DNA of 64,000 nucleotides, from NCBI GenBank assembly GCA_026874595.1, contig CM049309.1:26539033-26603032 (forward strand), read 5' to 3'. Below the pieces are notes generated by a model. That model was given only the letters and a program-made list of their open reading frames with translations, searched no databases and was not told the DNA's origin. The translations under genes were made by a program, and so were the position numbers. The stretch comes from Sipunculus nudus. Lineage: Eukaryota > Annelida > Sipuncula > Golfingiida > Sipunculidae. Below are positions 24,401 through 36,575 of this stretch, in pieces; position 1 is the first letter of the stretch; the number at the start of each line of letters is the position of its first letter.

Positions 24401-27400
24401 ATCACCAACTACAGGCTAGTACAGATCAAATCACCAACTATAAGCTATTACAGATCAAATCACCAACTACAGGCTAGTTCAGATCAAATCACCAACTACA
24501 GGCTAGTATAGATAAAATCATCAAGTACAGGCTAGTTCAGATCAAATCACCAACCTTGGGCTAGTTCAGATCAAATCACCAACCACAGGGTAGTTCAGAT
24601 CAAATCACCAACTACAGGCTAGTTCAGTTCAAATCACCAACTCCAGGCTAGTTCAGATCAAATCACCAACTATAGGCTAGTTCAGATCAGATCACAAACT
24701 ACAGGCTAGTTCAGATCAAATCACCAACTATGGGCAAGTTAGAATTAATTACCCACTACAGGTTAGATCAGGTAAAATCACAAAATACAGGCTAGTTCAG
24801 TTCAATTCACCAACTACAGGCTAGTTCAGATCAGATCATGAACTACAGGCTAGTTCAGATCAAATCACCAACTACAGGCTAGTTCAGATCAGATCACCAA
24901 CTACAGGCTAGGTCAGATCAAATCACCAACTACAGGCTGATTCAGATCAAATCACCAACTACAGGCTAGTTCAGTTCAAATCACAAAATACAGGCTAGGT
25001 CAGATCAAATCACCAACTATAGGCTAGTTCAGATCAAATCACCAACTACAGGCTAGTACAGATCAAATCACCAACTATAAGCTATTACAGATCAAATCAC
25101 CAACTACAGGCTAGTTCAGATCATATCACCAACTACAGGCTAGTATAGATAAAATTATCAACTAAAGGCTAGTTCAGATCAAATCACCAACCTTGGGCTA
25201 GTTCAGATCAAATCACCAACCACAGGGTAGTTCAGATCAAATCACCAACTACAGGCTAGGTCAGATCAAATCACTAACTACAGGCTTGTTCAGATCAAAT
25301 CACCAACTACAGGCAAGTTAGATCAATTACCCACTACAGGCCTGATCAGATCAAATCACAAAATACAGGCTAGTTCAGATCAAATCACCAACTACAGGGT
25401 AGTTCAGATCAGATCACCAACTACAGGCTAGTTCAGATCAAATCACCAACTAGCGGCAAGTTAGATTAAATTACCCACTACAGGTTAGATCAGTTCAAAT
25501 CACAAAATACAGGCTAGTTCAGTTCAATTCACGAACTAAAGGCTAGATCAGATCAAAACATCAACAACAGGCTAGTTCAGATCAAATCACCGACTACAGG
25601 CAAGTTAGATTAAATTACCCACTACAGGTTAGATCAGTTCCAATCACAAAATACAGGCTAGTTCAGTTCAATTCACCAACTACAGGCTAGATCAGTTCAA
25701 ATCACAAAATACAGGCTAGTTCAGATCAAATCACCAACTACAGGCTAGTTCAGATCAAATCACCAACTACAGGCTAGTTCAGATCAAATCACCAATTTCA
25801 GGCTAGTTTAGATCAAATCACCAACTACAGGCTAGTTCAGATCAAATCACCAACTACAGGCTAGTTCAGATCAAATCACCAACTTCAGGCTAGTTCAGAT
25901 CAAATCACCAACTACAGGCTAGTACAGATCAAATCACCAACTATAAGCTATTTCAGATCAAATCACCAACTCCAGGCTAGTTCAGATCAATTCACCAACT
26001 ACAGGCTGGTTCAGATCAAATCACTAACTTCAGGCAAGTTAGATCAGATCACCAACTACAGGCTAGTTCAGATCAAAACAACCAACTCCAGGCTAGTTAG
26101 ATCAAATCACCAACTATAGGCTAGTTCAGATCAAATCACAAACTAAAGGCTAGTTCAGATCAAATCACCAACTACAGGCTAGTTCAGATCAAATCATCAA
26201 ATACAAACTAGTTCAGATCACCAACTACAGGCTAGTTTAGATCAAATCACCAACTACAAGCTAGTTCAGATTAAATCACCAACCTTGGGCTAGTTCAGAT
26301 CAAATCACCAACCACAGGGTAGTTCAGATCAAATCACCAACTACAGGCTAGTTCAGTTCAAATCACAAAATACAGGCTAGTTCAGATCAAATCACCAACT
26401 ATAGGCTAGTTCAGATCAGATCACCAACTACAGGCTAGTTCAGATCAAATCACCAACTACAGGCTAGTACAGATCAAATAACCAACAACAGGCTAGTTCA
26501 GAACAAATCAACAACTACAGGCTAGTTCAGATCAAATCACCAACTACAGGCAAGTTAGATTAAATTACCCACTACAGGCCCGATCAGTTCAAATCACAAA
26601 ATACAGGCCAGTTCAGATCAAATCACCAACTACAGGCTAGTTCAGATCAAATCACCAACTCCAGGCTAGCTTAGATCAAATCACTAACCACAGGGTAGTT
26701 CAGATCAAATCACCAACTACAGGCTAGTTCCGATCAGATCACCAACTACAGGCTAGTTTAGATCAAATCACCAACTACAGGCTAGTTTAGATCAAATCAC
26801 CAACTACAGGCTAGTCCAGGTCAGATCACCAACTTCAGACTATTTCAGATCAAATCACCAACTCCAGGCTAGTTCAGATCAATTCACCAACTACAGGCTG
26901 GTTCAGATCAAATCACTAACTACAGGCAAGTTAGATCAGATCACCAACTACAGGCTAGTTCAGAACAAATCACCAACTACAGGCTAGTACAGAACAAATC
27001 ACCAACTACAGGCTAGTTCAGAACAAATCACCAACTACAGGCTAGTTCAGATCAAATCACCAACTACAGGCAAGTTCAGATCAAATCACCAACTACAGGC
27101 TAGTTAGATTAATTACCCACTACAGGCCCGATCAGTTCAAATCACAAAATACAGGGTAGTTCAGAACAAATCACCAACTACAAGCTAGTTCAGATCAAAT
27201 CACCAACTACAGGCTAGTTCAGTTCAAATCACAAAATACAGGCTAGTTCAGATCAAATCACCAACTATAGGCTAGTTCAGATCAAATCACCAACTACAGG
27301 CTAGTACAGATCAAATCACCAACTATAAGCTATTACAGATCAAATCACCAACTACAGGCTAGTTCAGATCAAATCACCAACTACAGGCTAGTATAGATAA

Positions 27401-29222
27401 AATCATCAAGTACAGGCTAGTTCAGATCAAATCACCAACCTTGGGCTAGTTCAGATCAAATCACCAACCACAGGGTAGTTCAGATCAAATCACCAACTAC
27501 AGGCTAGTTCAGTTCAAATCACCAACTCCAGGCTAGTTCAGATCAAATCACCAACTATAGGCTAGTTCAGATCAGATCACAAACTACAGGCTAGTTCAGA
27601 TCAAATCACCAACTATGGGCAAGTTAGAATTAATTACCCACTACAGGTTAGATCAGGTAAAATCACAAAATACAGGCTAGTTCAGTTCAATTCACCAACT
27701 ACAGGCTAGTTCAGATCAGATCATGAACTACAGGCTAGTTCAGATCAAATCACCAACTACAGGCTAGTTCAGATCAAATCACCAACTACAGGCTAGGTCA
27801 GATCAAATCACCAACTACAGGCTGATTCAGATCAAATCACCAACTACAGGCTAGTTCAGTTCAAATCACAAAATACAGGCTAGGTCAGATCAAATCACCA
27901 ACTATAGGCTAGTTCAGATCAAATCACCAACTACAGGCTAGTACAGATCAAATCACCAACTATAAGCTATTACAGATCAAATCACCAACTACAGGCTAGT
28001 TCAGATCATATCACCAACTACAGGCTAGTATAGATAAAATTATCAACTAAAGGCTAGTTCAGATCAAATCACCAACCTTGGGCTAGTTCAGATCAAATCA
28101 CCAACCACAGGGTAGTTCAGATCAAATCACCAACTACAGGCTAGGTCAGATCAAATCACTAACTACAGGCTTGTTCAGATCAAATCACCAACTACAGGCA
28201 AGTTAGATCAATTACCCACTACAGGCCTGATCAGATCAAATCACAAAATACAGGCTAGTTCAGATCAAATCACCAACTACAGGGTAGTTCAGATCAGATC
28301 ACCAACTACAGGCTAGTTCAGATCAAATCACCAACTAGCGGCAAGTTAGATTAAATTACCCACTACAGGTTAGATCAGTTCAAATCACAAAATACAGGCT
28401 AGTTCAGTTCAATTCACGAACTAAAGGCTAGATCAGATCAAAACATCAACAACAGGCTAGTTCAGATCAAATCACCGACTACAGGCAAGTTAGATTAAAT
28501 TACCCACTACAGGTTAGATCAGTTCCAATCACAAAATACAGGCTAGTTCAGTTCAATTCACCAACTACAGGCTAGATCAGTTCAAATCACAAAATACAGG
28601 CTAGTTCAGATCAAATCACCAACTACAGGCTAGTTCAGATCAAATCACCAACTACAGGCTAGTTCAGATCAAATCACCAATTTCAGGCTAGTTTAGATCA
28701 AATCACCAACTACAGGCTAGTTCAGATCAAATCACCAACTACAGGCTAGTTCAGATCAAATCACCAACTTCAGGCTAGTTCAGATCAAATCACCAACTAC
28801 AGGCTAGTACAGATCAAATCACCAACTATAAGCTATTTCAGATCAAATCACCAACTCCAGGCTAGTTCAGATCAATTCACCAACTACAGGCTGGTTCAGA
28901 TCAAATCACTAACTTCAGGCAAGTTAGATCAGATCACCAACTACAGGCTAGTTCAGATCAAAACAACCAACTCCAGGCTAGTTAGATCAAATCACCAACT
29001 ATAGGCTAGTTCAGATCAAATCACAAACTAAAGGCTAGTTCAGATCAAATCACCAAGTACAGGCTTGTTCAGATCAAATTATCAACTACAAACTAGTTCA
29101 GATCAAATCACTAACTACAGGCTAGTTCAGTTCAATTCACAAACTACAGGCTCGTTCAGATCAGATCACCAACTACAGGCTAGTCAGATCAAAACACCAA
29201 CTACAGGCTAGTTTAGATCAGA
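21430..29222 (+). repeat. 29-bp satellite array, ~7.8 kb
   Basis: Consensus unit of 29 bp: TTCAGATCAAATCACC followed by AACTACAGGCTAG. Roughly 268 units. Variants (TTGGGCTAG, CACAGGGTAG, TTCAGAACAAATC, TACCCACTACAGGCCCGATC) mark larger blocks. A marker (ATCAAATACAAACTAG) starts at 23,311 and 26,196, and a near match starts at 29,081, so two 2,885-bp blocks lie in tandem and are nearly identical. From about 22,310 to 23,220 the 'GAACAAATC' variant is locally homogenised. No long open frame and no spacers between units. The right edge is about 180 bp before the last LTV1 exon. Confidence 0.95.
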
Positions 29223-29423
29223 AAATGTATCAGCTGATACACCATGAGGCACATGCAGTTATACTGTTACAATCACTTATGGGTGGTATTTCCTGGTTAA
29301 TATATTGGTAATTATCTGTTTTAAACATGTTTTATTATAAAAATACCACCTAAATGTTTCATCTCCCAAGAATGTTTCATCTCCCGATGTTCATGAAATG
29401 ACTTTATTATTATTTTGTATCAG

Positions 29424-29537
29424 GCGAGGAGACAACAGAAGAAAGCCAACAAGATGGCATTTAAGGATGAGAAGATCAGACAAGACAAGGAGGTTATGAA
29501 CCTGCAGAAAAATCTACAGGGGATTAGAATGACATGA
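29424..29537 (+). CDS. LTV1: LTV1 ribosome biogenesis factor, last coding exon
   Basis: 38 codons including the stop, after acceptor ttgtatcag. It encodes ARRQQKKANKMAFKDEKIRQ, then DKEVMNLQKNLQGIRMT and TGA at 29,535-29,537. The end of animal LTV1 has the pattern KKANKxAFKxEKxRQEKxLLN followed by a short GxKL-type end, which this matches closely. The basic, helical C-terminus is characteristic of the family. The exon continues the 7,488-7,673 exon in phase 0. It lies only about 200 bp after the satellite. Confidence 0.9.
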   Translation, partial: ARRQQKKANKMAFKDEKIRQDKEVMNLQKNLQGIRMT

Positions 29538-29650
29538 CACAAGTCAATGCTGTACAGTGTCTATATGTACAAAGTGTAAAAAACAAGCTGTAAATAAATA
29601 CCCTTGTTGTGCTAAATATTATATCTCTGTCCAGAGAAAAAAATAAATGG
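29538..29650 (+). promoter_or_regulatory. LTV1: LTV1 3' UTR with poly(A) signals
   Basis: AATAAA hexamers at 29,592-29,597 and 29,642-29,647 follow the stop codon by about 55 and 105 bp. Either could set the 3' end of the transcript. The exact cleavage site cannot be read from sequence alone. Confidence 0.65.
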
Positions 29651-30302
29651 AATCATACAGGTGCTGTAATCCATTTTTACCACCAATGGGACACTCAAAC
29701 TGTCACATAATTTCATTAAACACTAACTTAACAGCTGATCAGTGTAATTTATTATGCATTCAGAAAAAAGTATCCATGAAAAAGATTGTACAGTAAAATA
29801 GTTTGATATTTTATTATTTCAAAATGTAAGTTCATTTGATTTTAATTCACATGATGGGCAGATAAAGTATTAAATTTATATAATTTGAAATTTGAAAGCA
29901 GTTGTTAAAACTTGTATTTTATATTAAAGTTTTGGAATACCAAGTCAAGTTTTGTTTTTACAACAAGCCTTGTTACACTTCAAGATTGCCCACCATGAAA
30001 GTCACGTGTTGTTTTGTTAATATTTGGCATAAACATTCCTACATAAATCTTCTATTTACATACCAGAAATAAGGTCAATATTGCATAATTTGTAGACGTA
30101 ATGGGTATTAACATAATGTACCTTGTCAAAAACCAAGAAAGATTTCACTCACTTAACATAACTGTTGAAGCTAGAGAACCTTTTTCAAGCATAGAAATAT
30201 AATTAATTAAGATTTAATTGTATGTCAGAAAGTATATTCAGTTATTATCTTATAAATGTAAAATCTTTACCTTAAATTTTGTCCAAATTTGACTATGGCT
30301 TT
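29651..30302 (+). other. AT-rich intergenic sequence
   Basis: Contains phrases of the variant family B interior near 29,950-30,300 (ttGTTACACTTCAAGAttgccc; caTACCAGAAATaagGTCA), which suggests an old copy with a lost 5' end. Otherwise nothing recognised. Confidence 0.35.
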
Positions 30303-31099
30303 TTAGCTCAGCTGACTATAAGTCATCTGAGCAATGGTCATGGTCCTTTATCCATCATAGGTTGGGCCAAGGCAGGATGTCCATTCTTTAAAACGGCACG
30401 TTTTTAAACTGTATAAAGAATTTGACACATAGCTAGATGTCTCAAAGTTCTCCAACCAAACTCAAGATTAGGTCACTGCGAATTAGTTCCTTCAAGAAAT
30501 TGAACAAAAACTTCCATTTTAGCTCAGCTGACTGAGAGTCAACCAAGGTATAGGTAGGGCTCTTTGTCCGTCTTCTGGCCGGCTGTCTGTCACGGCATAC
30601 AGCCGTCCATTAGCATGGCACAAATCGTAACTGCTGAGCCTAGAACCTGTAACTAAATATTCAAGGAGACCTGGACACCTGAAATTAAGTCACTGCGACC
30701 TATATTATCTGAGCTATGGGGCTTGTAAGAACCCCCCCCCCCCAGAATAATTAAAAATTTGATACAAACCTCCAGTATCTTGATAATTAATTCATAAATT
30801 GTCATGAATCTTGCCATGAATATTGACCATGACTAGTTTTGTCAGTTCTCAAAAACTGGTGGCTCCACCTGTATTTTATCTTATTCTTACGAATATTTTT
30901 CTATTTTCTACTACAAAATGACAGCAATCATGTCCGTTTCTCAGCTTTGGATTTATCTAGTGTCCAAAAACTTGGTCTGTTCATTGATCATAAGTGGTTG
31001 CGCTATATTAATCACCCTGTGTGTCTGTCTGTTTGTTGCTTGCCGGAAATCTCCGATTTCAGCAAGTTGGTTGGTCAGTCGCAGATGTCTGTTTGTCTG
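30303..31099 (+). mobile_element. Two stacked family B 5' parts
   Basis: Two starts in the same orientation: tttTAGCTCAGCTGACTATAAG at about 30,302 and ttttAGCTCAGCTGACTGAGAG at about 30,518. The second continues through ctgtcc-rich sequence, GGCACAAATCGTAACTGCTG, the run of C residues near 30,731, and actggtggctccacctg near 30,855. After that is a 'tcattgatcataagtggttg' and CTGT-rich stretch before the Ty3/gypsy remnant. Confidence 0.6.
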
Positions 31100-31104
31100 T
31101 CTGT

Positions 31105-32670
31105 TAAAGAACTTTCATAATGTTGAGGGGATGTTAGCACGATGGCTTACTTACTGTCTTGGACATGTATTAATTTTATATCGAAACCCGAGCAGGGGCC
31201 AAGCATGCCAACGCTGACGCTTTAAGCAGGGTTCCCTGTCGGCAGTGCAAAAAAGAGGACTGTTTAAGACCAGATACGAGAAAGATCTCGACCGTGCATA
31301 CCCGGAGTCGAGCAGCCGGCGACATAGAGAATGAGCGGCTCAAAGCACCCCAGATCATCAGTCATTTGAGGAGTGGTGTCAGGAGTATGACACAGATGCC
31401 CTCCAAAATCTACAGCAAGAGGATCCTGCGATATCGAAAATAAAGATCCTCCTAACCATAGATAAACAAAAGCCACCATGGGCCAAGATAGCAACAGAAT
31501 CCCGAGACTTAAAAGCATTATGGAGCCAGTGGAACAATTTAGTGATCCTGGATAATTTGTTATAAAGAGAGTGGGCTCCCACTGACAACATGTCGAAAGT
31601 CTGACAACTTGTGACACCGTGGCCGTTGAGAAAACAAATCATGAAATTTTTCCATAATAAGAGACTAGCTGGACACTTTGGCATAACAAAGACTCTACAC
31701 AATGTACATCAACGCTTTAAGCGGGATGTGATGCAATGGTGCCAAAGATGCAACGTTTGGCGAGCTGAAAACCACGCACAGGACCACGTGAAGCACTACT
31801 TCATGAAAGCACTGTTGGAGACAGGATGGAGCGTGTGGCCATGGACATTTTAGGACCGCTCAGGACCATGAAAAGTGGAAATCTGTACATTTGTATCCAT
31901 TCTAATTACTTCACAAAATGGGCGGAGGCTTACGCAATGCCAGACCACACCACTCAAACCATCGCTGAAAGGTTGATGCATGAGTTCATTTTGAAGTACA
32001 GGATCCTATTCGTTCTGCACAGTGATCAGGGACCCGATTTCCAGTCAAAATTGATGAATCAACTGTGTAAGCTGTTGGAGTACCTATCGTCCGCAGAGCG
32101 ATGCGATCGTGGAGCGTGCAATAGGACTTTACTGCAGATGTTGTCCTGTTTCATGAATGACTACCAGGACAACTGGGATGATTTGTTACCCTACGTCATG
32201 TCAGCGTATCGAGCGACCGCCCATGACAGTAGCAAGTGCTCGCCAGACTTGATGTTTCTGGGCAGAGATAAGACAGTGCCTATAGATTTGCGTATGGGAG
32301 GACCCCCTAAAGACCAGGTACCTCAGATAAACCTAGTAAGGTTGTCCATATGGACCAATTGAAGTCTTACGTGTGAGATCCACACCGTGAAAGCTGGATC
32401 CGGACAGAGGCTACTGACCAGGAGAGAGACGAGGATGTGTTGTTAGGAAATCCGTTGGTGGGTCAAGATGAGCCAGGGGTTGGTGATGACCAGCAGAATG
32501 AACCTTGTAGAGGGGATTATGCGGAGGAAGGGGAGCCCCGAACCAGGAGTGACCTGGAAGATCAGGAAGTCGATACACCTCCACAGCCCTTCTTGTATGA
32601 TGGCGAGGACACAGATGATGGAAATATGGGCGATGATACAGTGCGCTCGGCAGCCGTTAATCTTAGTTAG
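31105..32670 (+). pseudogene. Ty3/gypsy pol remnant: RNase H tail and integrase
   Basis: RNase H tail near 31,105-31,230 (NFHNVEGMLARWL and, in a shifted frame, KHANADALSR). Integrase follows: HHCC-type zinc segment around 31,640-31,770 (GHFG, WCQRC), then catalytic core from 31,826. The first catalytic Asp is in MDILGPL (about 31,842), the second in HSDQGPDF (about 32,020), and the Glu in PQSDAIVER (about 32,090-32,110), which lies in a different frame. An acidic, Pro/Glu-rich C-terminal tail is at 32,437-32,670. At least three frame breaks make it non-functional. GC content is higher than the neighbours. Confidence 0.85.
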
Positions 32671-33313
32671 GCCGGGGTATGTGTGTCAAGAAGCCAGTTG
32701 ACAGACTTAACTTGTAAGAGAGAGGCAAGGGACTTGATATTAAACGGCTAAATGACCAACACACACTTTCAAAGAGACGGGAAACTGGGAGTTAAGGTGA
32801 CCAGACTCACAAATTTGGTAAATTGGTTGACATGGTGGAGCCGCCAGGGGTACCGGTCTTACTTAATAGGTAAGCCCTTGGGCGAAGAAATATGCCATCA
32901 AAGAACTACCAAGTTATTAGGGAAATAACGGTTAGCCAGAGATGTAGTGCTTACCGGGTCAGTCATGTAACCTGCAGAGATAAATAGGTTGAGAGCGTAT
33001 CGCTCTATAACTGTTGTGTGGACATTCAGGAGACCCTAATTTTAGTTGATAAGAGGTGTTTACAACGGAATAGTAAGTGTTAGGTTAGATAGTTGTAGAT
33101 TAATAGTTAGTTTTTGGATAGGATTTTAGTTTTTGTTGTATTTTATCCTGTTGGATACATTAGCACTGCCGTAATTTTCTTTTCTTTCATTTCCACCTAA
33201 ATATTATTGATGCTGTAAGCTGCCATGATTTTATGTGTTTAACTAGTTATTTAAGTCGTTTGTAGAGTGGTTTTAGACCCAACCGCTGGCGGTTGTGTCT
33301 AAGAAGGGAGGAA
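32671..33313 (+). other. Retrotransposon 3' untranslated region and polypurine tract
   Basis: About 640 bp between the end of the pol remnant and the LTR with no convincing reading frame. It ends with AAGAAGGGAGGAA at 33,301-33,313, a typical polypurine tract for plus-strand priming, directly before the LTR. Confidence 0.65.
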
Positions 33314-33849
33314 TGTGGCGGACCCGCCTAAAGTGTATTTATGGTAAAGCCGAGTTTTTATGGTACGGGTTGGTCGAAAAGCGGTGTGCCCGGATGTAAA
33401 GAGGATCTGGTTAGTCAGCTTGTGTAAATTCAGATAGATATTCCCCGGAGAATGCATTAAGATCAGCGAACCGGTGAACTGGAACAATCTAGTTAAAAAC
33501 AAGGACACCTCGGGGCATGAGTGGGGCATGTAAACAATCAAACTGGATCGGGCCCGATTACCATCTATGACCCTGATAAAGGTGTTAAATTCTCTCGGCA
33601 GTCATGCGCCTTAAAGATGGCCGCCCTCCGTTGGACCGCCAAATTTCGTGAGGGCCCTATGTAACTTTTGTGGGTTACCACTATTTTTGTATTCAAGTTA
33701 TGTCCTCCTCTTCTGTTGAGAATAATTATTTAAACGTGCTTTAGAGGTTATGTGTTCGTTTGACTGAAGCAAGAATTTCGTCAACTTTTGATTTGACCCA
33801 AACTTCCGAGCATTGTGCTGTATAGGCTAATATAGGCAGGGACGCTACA
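33314..33849 (+). repeat. 3' LTR of the Ty3/gypsy remnant (536 bp)
   Basis: Begins TGTGGCGGACCCGCC right after the polypurine tract and ends GGGACGCTACA, giving the usual TG...CA ends (TGT/ACA). A TATA-like ATTTAAA near 33,729 may mark the U3/R region. No second copy of this LTR was found in the window. Confidence 0.75.
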
Positions 33850-34488
33850 AACGGCTGGAGCTATCATCACCAAATTTTATGCCGATGTTTGTCACATAGG
33901 TCATATCTGAAATTGAGGTATTGGTGGCGCAACCTATATGATCCGTTTTTTTACAAGCAAAAAATGTAATTTTAGACTCTTCTAGCTTATACACTGTTTT
34001 ATGATGAAACTGTTAAGCTAATTGGTTTAAACTTTATAAGAATTATTCCATGGTAGGGTTCTGCCAGTTTTATAAGAATAGATTGGGTAAATGCATCTTT
34101 AAAAAAGCAGTGTAGCCAATTGAGAAAGGCTTTCAGTGTTTGAAAAAAGATTTGACAACATCGTCTAGACGTCTAGACACATGGTCTAGACGCAGAATGC
34201 CCATGTAGTGGAAATATATCTTTCAACTGTTTGAAAAACCTTGATTTGCATTTTTAGTGAATCTGTGAGTTTATGCGATGGTGTGGCGTCGTTCATCGTC
34301 CGTTGTGCGTCATAGCTATCTCAAAAAAAAAAAAATTGGCTAACTGCATTTTCTTAGATTTTATAGGGAAAAAAAGCTAAAAAAAAAAAATTTTACAATG
34401 TTCTTCTCCGAAACCATGCTGCCAAATTGTCCGTTCATCTGTCCCAAAGAGAACATATCGGAAATATCCTGACTGATACAACCTAATT
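33850..34488 (+). repeat. Family C fragments
   Basis: 33,850-33,960 matches the family C interior (GGCTGGAGCTATCATCACC, ggtattggtggcgcaacct). A new family C start (tTAGTGAATCTGTGAGTTTATGCGATGG) begins at about 34,254. Near 34,164-34,194 is a short GTCTAGAC-rich palindromic stretch. No gene. Confidence 0.5.
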
Positions 34489-34663
34489 TTAAAATGTCCT
34501 AGTCCGAAACGTGCAGGTCCGAAACGTCCATTTTGCGGAAATTATTATGACGCAGGTAGACATGCAGGACATAAGAGGATCAATATTAAATTTAAAAAAT
34601 AAACCTCCATTCATACTCCCAAACTTTGCACAGGTTCGCATTAGTCCTGTAGGCCTTGTTAAA
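34489..34663 (+). mobile_element. Family D short element, second copy
   Basis: Starts tttTAAAATGTCCTAGTCcg and ends gcattAGTCCtgtaGGCCTTGTT, matching 17,148-17,312 with a ~10-bp length difference. It carries the same hairpin and CTTGTT terminus. Confidence 0.65.
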
Positions 34664-34862
34664 CAAATTAATGCCCTTTTTTCAGGAGTGATTTACAGTA
34701 TTGGCCTCTGTTGGTGCAACCTACAATCATGTTTACGTGGCAGACATCAATTTTACTCTTTTTACTCTTTATTTTCCCTTACCACTCAATCCATGCCACA
34801 CTTTACCTGAACTACTCTGATTTCAGCGGATACACGTAGTTGCTTTTGACTTTCTGTATCTA
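34664..34862 (+). repeat. Family A 3' fragment
   Basis: Short family A tail: ggtgcaacctacaatcatgttta, ccactcaatccatgcc, then the terminus tttcaGCGGATACACGTAGttgctttt and gtatCTAG near 34,861. The hairpin arms are degraded. Confidence 0.5.
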
Positions 34863-36010
34863 GTTGTTTCATGCATCTGTGCACATAGCCGAAGAGTGGT
34901 TTGAAACCTGAAATTTTTTATCTCCATACATCTTTAAAGTTTAATGGCTTACTCGTAAGTGGTAGTGCCACTTACCGTAAAAACTCGCATATGAGACGAG
35001 CGTGATTTTAAGGGTTAAAAAAAGCTATATATTTTTTTTACCATCTCGGTCTAGGAGAAATCTTACAGGTGAGTACAGGCCTCGCTGTTGAAGGTTCTAT
35101 TCAAATGCTTACGAATTCTACGATTTATCAAGAATAAATGTTTAATAAGATATAAATATTCATCTATTTTTCGACCGGTGGAGAAGCAAATCATGTACCT
35201 GAATCTATATCCAAATGGCGGTCATGTCTGATTAGTGGTTTGTCATGGTACCTGAGGTTGAATTACATTAACAAAAAACACATTTACATACAGCCTACTG
35301 ATTGATTTTAACTTTTATGTTCGATCTGAACGCTTTTCTATACTATAAAAACGTGATCCGCATTCTATTTGTATACGTTGAGTCAATGGTTCAGCACATG
35401 CAACGATGTTTTAAAAATTCTAACTCATGCTGTCATCTCTGACCATTGATCTTGTTATCGTAAATACATCAGACATGAAAACAAACCGAGAAAACTCCAG
35501 TTGAAAGATTTTAACAATTGATTTCAAAAAACGTCGAAACAAAATTAGATTACGTGATTTTTTACGATGGTCAAATATGTTTTTAGGGTCTTGGAATTTA
35601 ATATAAACGCATGCGACAGCACAGAATACTCGACGGTATACGGTAATAAAAACAATCTGGGGTTTCATTTAAAATAGTATGGAAATACGCCACATTTATT
35701 ATGTCCCTTTACAACCCGTTCCCCTTCTTGAACTTTGTTGACCTTTAAAATTATTCATTTCATGACGTAGCCTAATACCACTGACCTATCAAACTTTGCA
35801 TGGCTCATAAGGTGAAAAAAAGCCCGCTCCAGACTTATTATTATCACGCGCTACTGGTTGTCTTGTAAACGCGTGCTATAAACGAGTCTCCATGTATGTC
35901 TAAGTGAAAGCCAGCTGATAACTTTCGCATTCACCGGGCTCGGGTACATTTTACGTGGTAAATACGGCACCATGTGAAACAGTCACCCTTGTTTTAATAC
36001 TGGTATTCCG
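34863..36010. other. Unique sequence, nothing recognised
   Basis: About 1.15 kb without recognised repeats, RNA genes or a conserved reading frame. An 82-aa minus-strand frame at 35,420-35,668 has no recognisable domain and no supporting start or splice context. Confidence 0.4.
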
Positions 36011-36019
36011 TGCAACTGG

Positions 36020-36575
36020 ATGGCTAGACTGGTACCCCCGCTCTATTAAGGCACCGCTGCTCTAGGCCAATCATAGAGACGGGCGTACAACGCCATCTTC
36101 AGGACTCCCGGCAGACTGGTTCCAACTCAAGTATGATTAATGTATAAAAATAAGCATTTCGTTTGCTCAGAGAAGTTGTCAAAAGTTGGCTGAACATTTC
36201 GTGTGACATTTATGATTAGATTAATAGATATCGATAATAAACCAATGCCATGTAGATTGGAGTATCAAATATTCAGTATATCGTATCATCTTTACATCCA
36301 TCAGTCAATTTTTGTGCAACAACTCATTTTTCAATATTTGGAAACTATGAATAACTAAAGAAAGTAATTTTATAAGAAATCTTCACGGATAACCAGCCAG
36401 GATCGCGTGAACGTCCATGACAATCGGTATGAGCGTGAAATCTGGAGTTGGAACCAGTCTACAGGTAGGTCAGGAGTTGCAACTGGGAGTGCTTAAGATG
36501 GCGTTGTACGCCTGTCTCTATGCTTGGCTTTGAGGGCCTTAATAGAGCAGGGTACCAGTCTACTGGATGGCTAAT
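36020..36575. repeat. Foldback element with ~110-bp inverted repeats
   Basis: Left arm about 36,026-36,128 and right arm about 36,440-36,566 are reverse complements with small gaps. Shared words include ATGGCTA, agactggtacc, gCTCTATTAAGGC, aTAGAGAC, GGCGTACAACGCCATCTT and tGGTTCCAACTC. The loop is about 310 bp. This is a MITE-like or foldback structure; no clear target duplication was found. Confidence 0.65.

Larger units (their letters stand above)
7674..29423 (+). other. LTV1: LTV1 last intron, 21.75 kb, repeat-filled
   Basis: Bounded by donor cag|gtctgtg (7,674) and acceptor ttttgtatcag (ends 29,423). Joining the two exons keeps phase 0 and restores the conserved run KEER-Q-ARRQQKKANKMAF. 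The intron contains, in order: diverged family A and B copies, a family C start, a family B start, the 276-bp array, a family D copy, family C sequence, and the 29-bp satellite. No other gene was recognised inside it. Confidence 0.8.
31100..33849 (+). mobile_element. Ty3/gypsy-type LTR retrotransposon, 3' part with one LTR
   Basis: Contains the tail of RNase H, integrase, a C-terminal tail, a polypurine tract and a 3' LTR. Gag, protease, reverse transcriptase and 5' LTR are missing, so it is a 5'-truncated, dead copy. Sequence right after the LTR (acGGCTGGAGCTATCATCACC) is family C, so it may lie in an old family C repeat, but the left junction is unclear and no target duplication can be tested. 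Confidence 0.8.

Noticed and set aside
21430-29222. CRISPR array
   Set aside because: The 29-bp units are directly adjacent with no unique spacers, and the DNA is eukaryotic; it is a satellite.
31264-31702. Minus-strand frames of 107-117 aa
   Set aside because: They are shadows of the Ty3/gypsy pol remnant, which reads on the plus strand.
33314-33849. Solo LTR
   Set aside because: The polypurine tract and integrase remnant lie directly 5' of it, so it is the 3' LTR of a truncated element.
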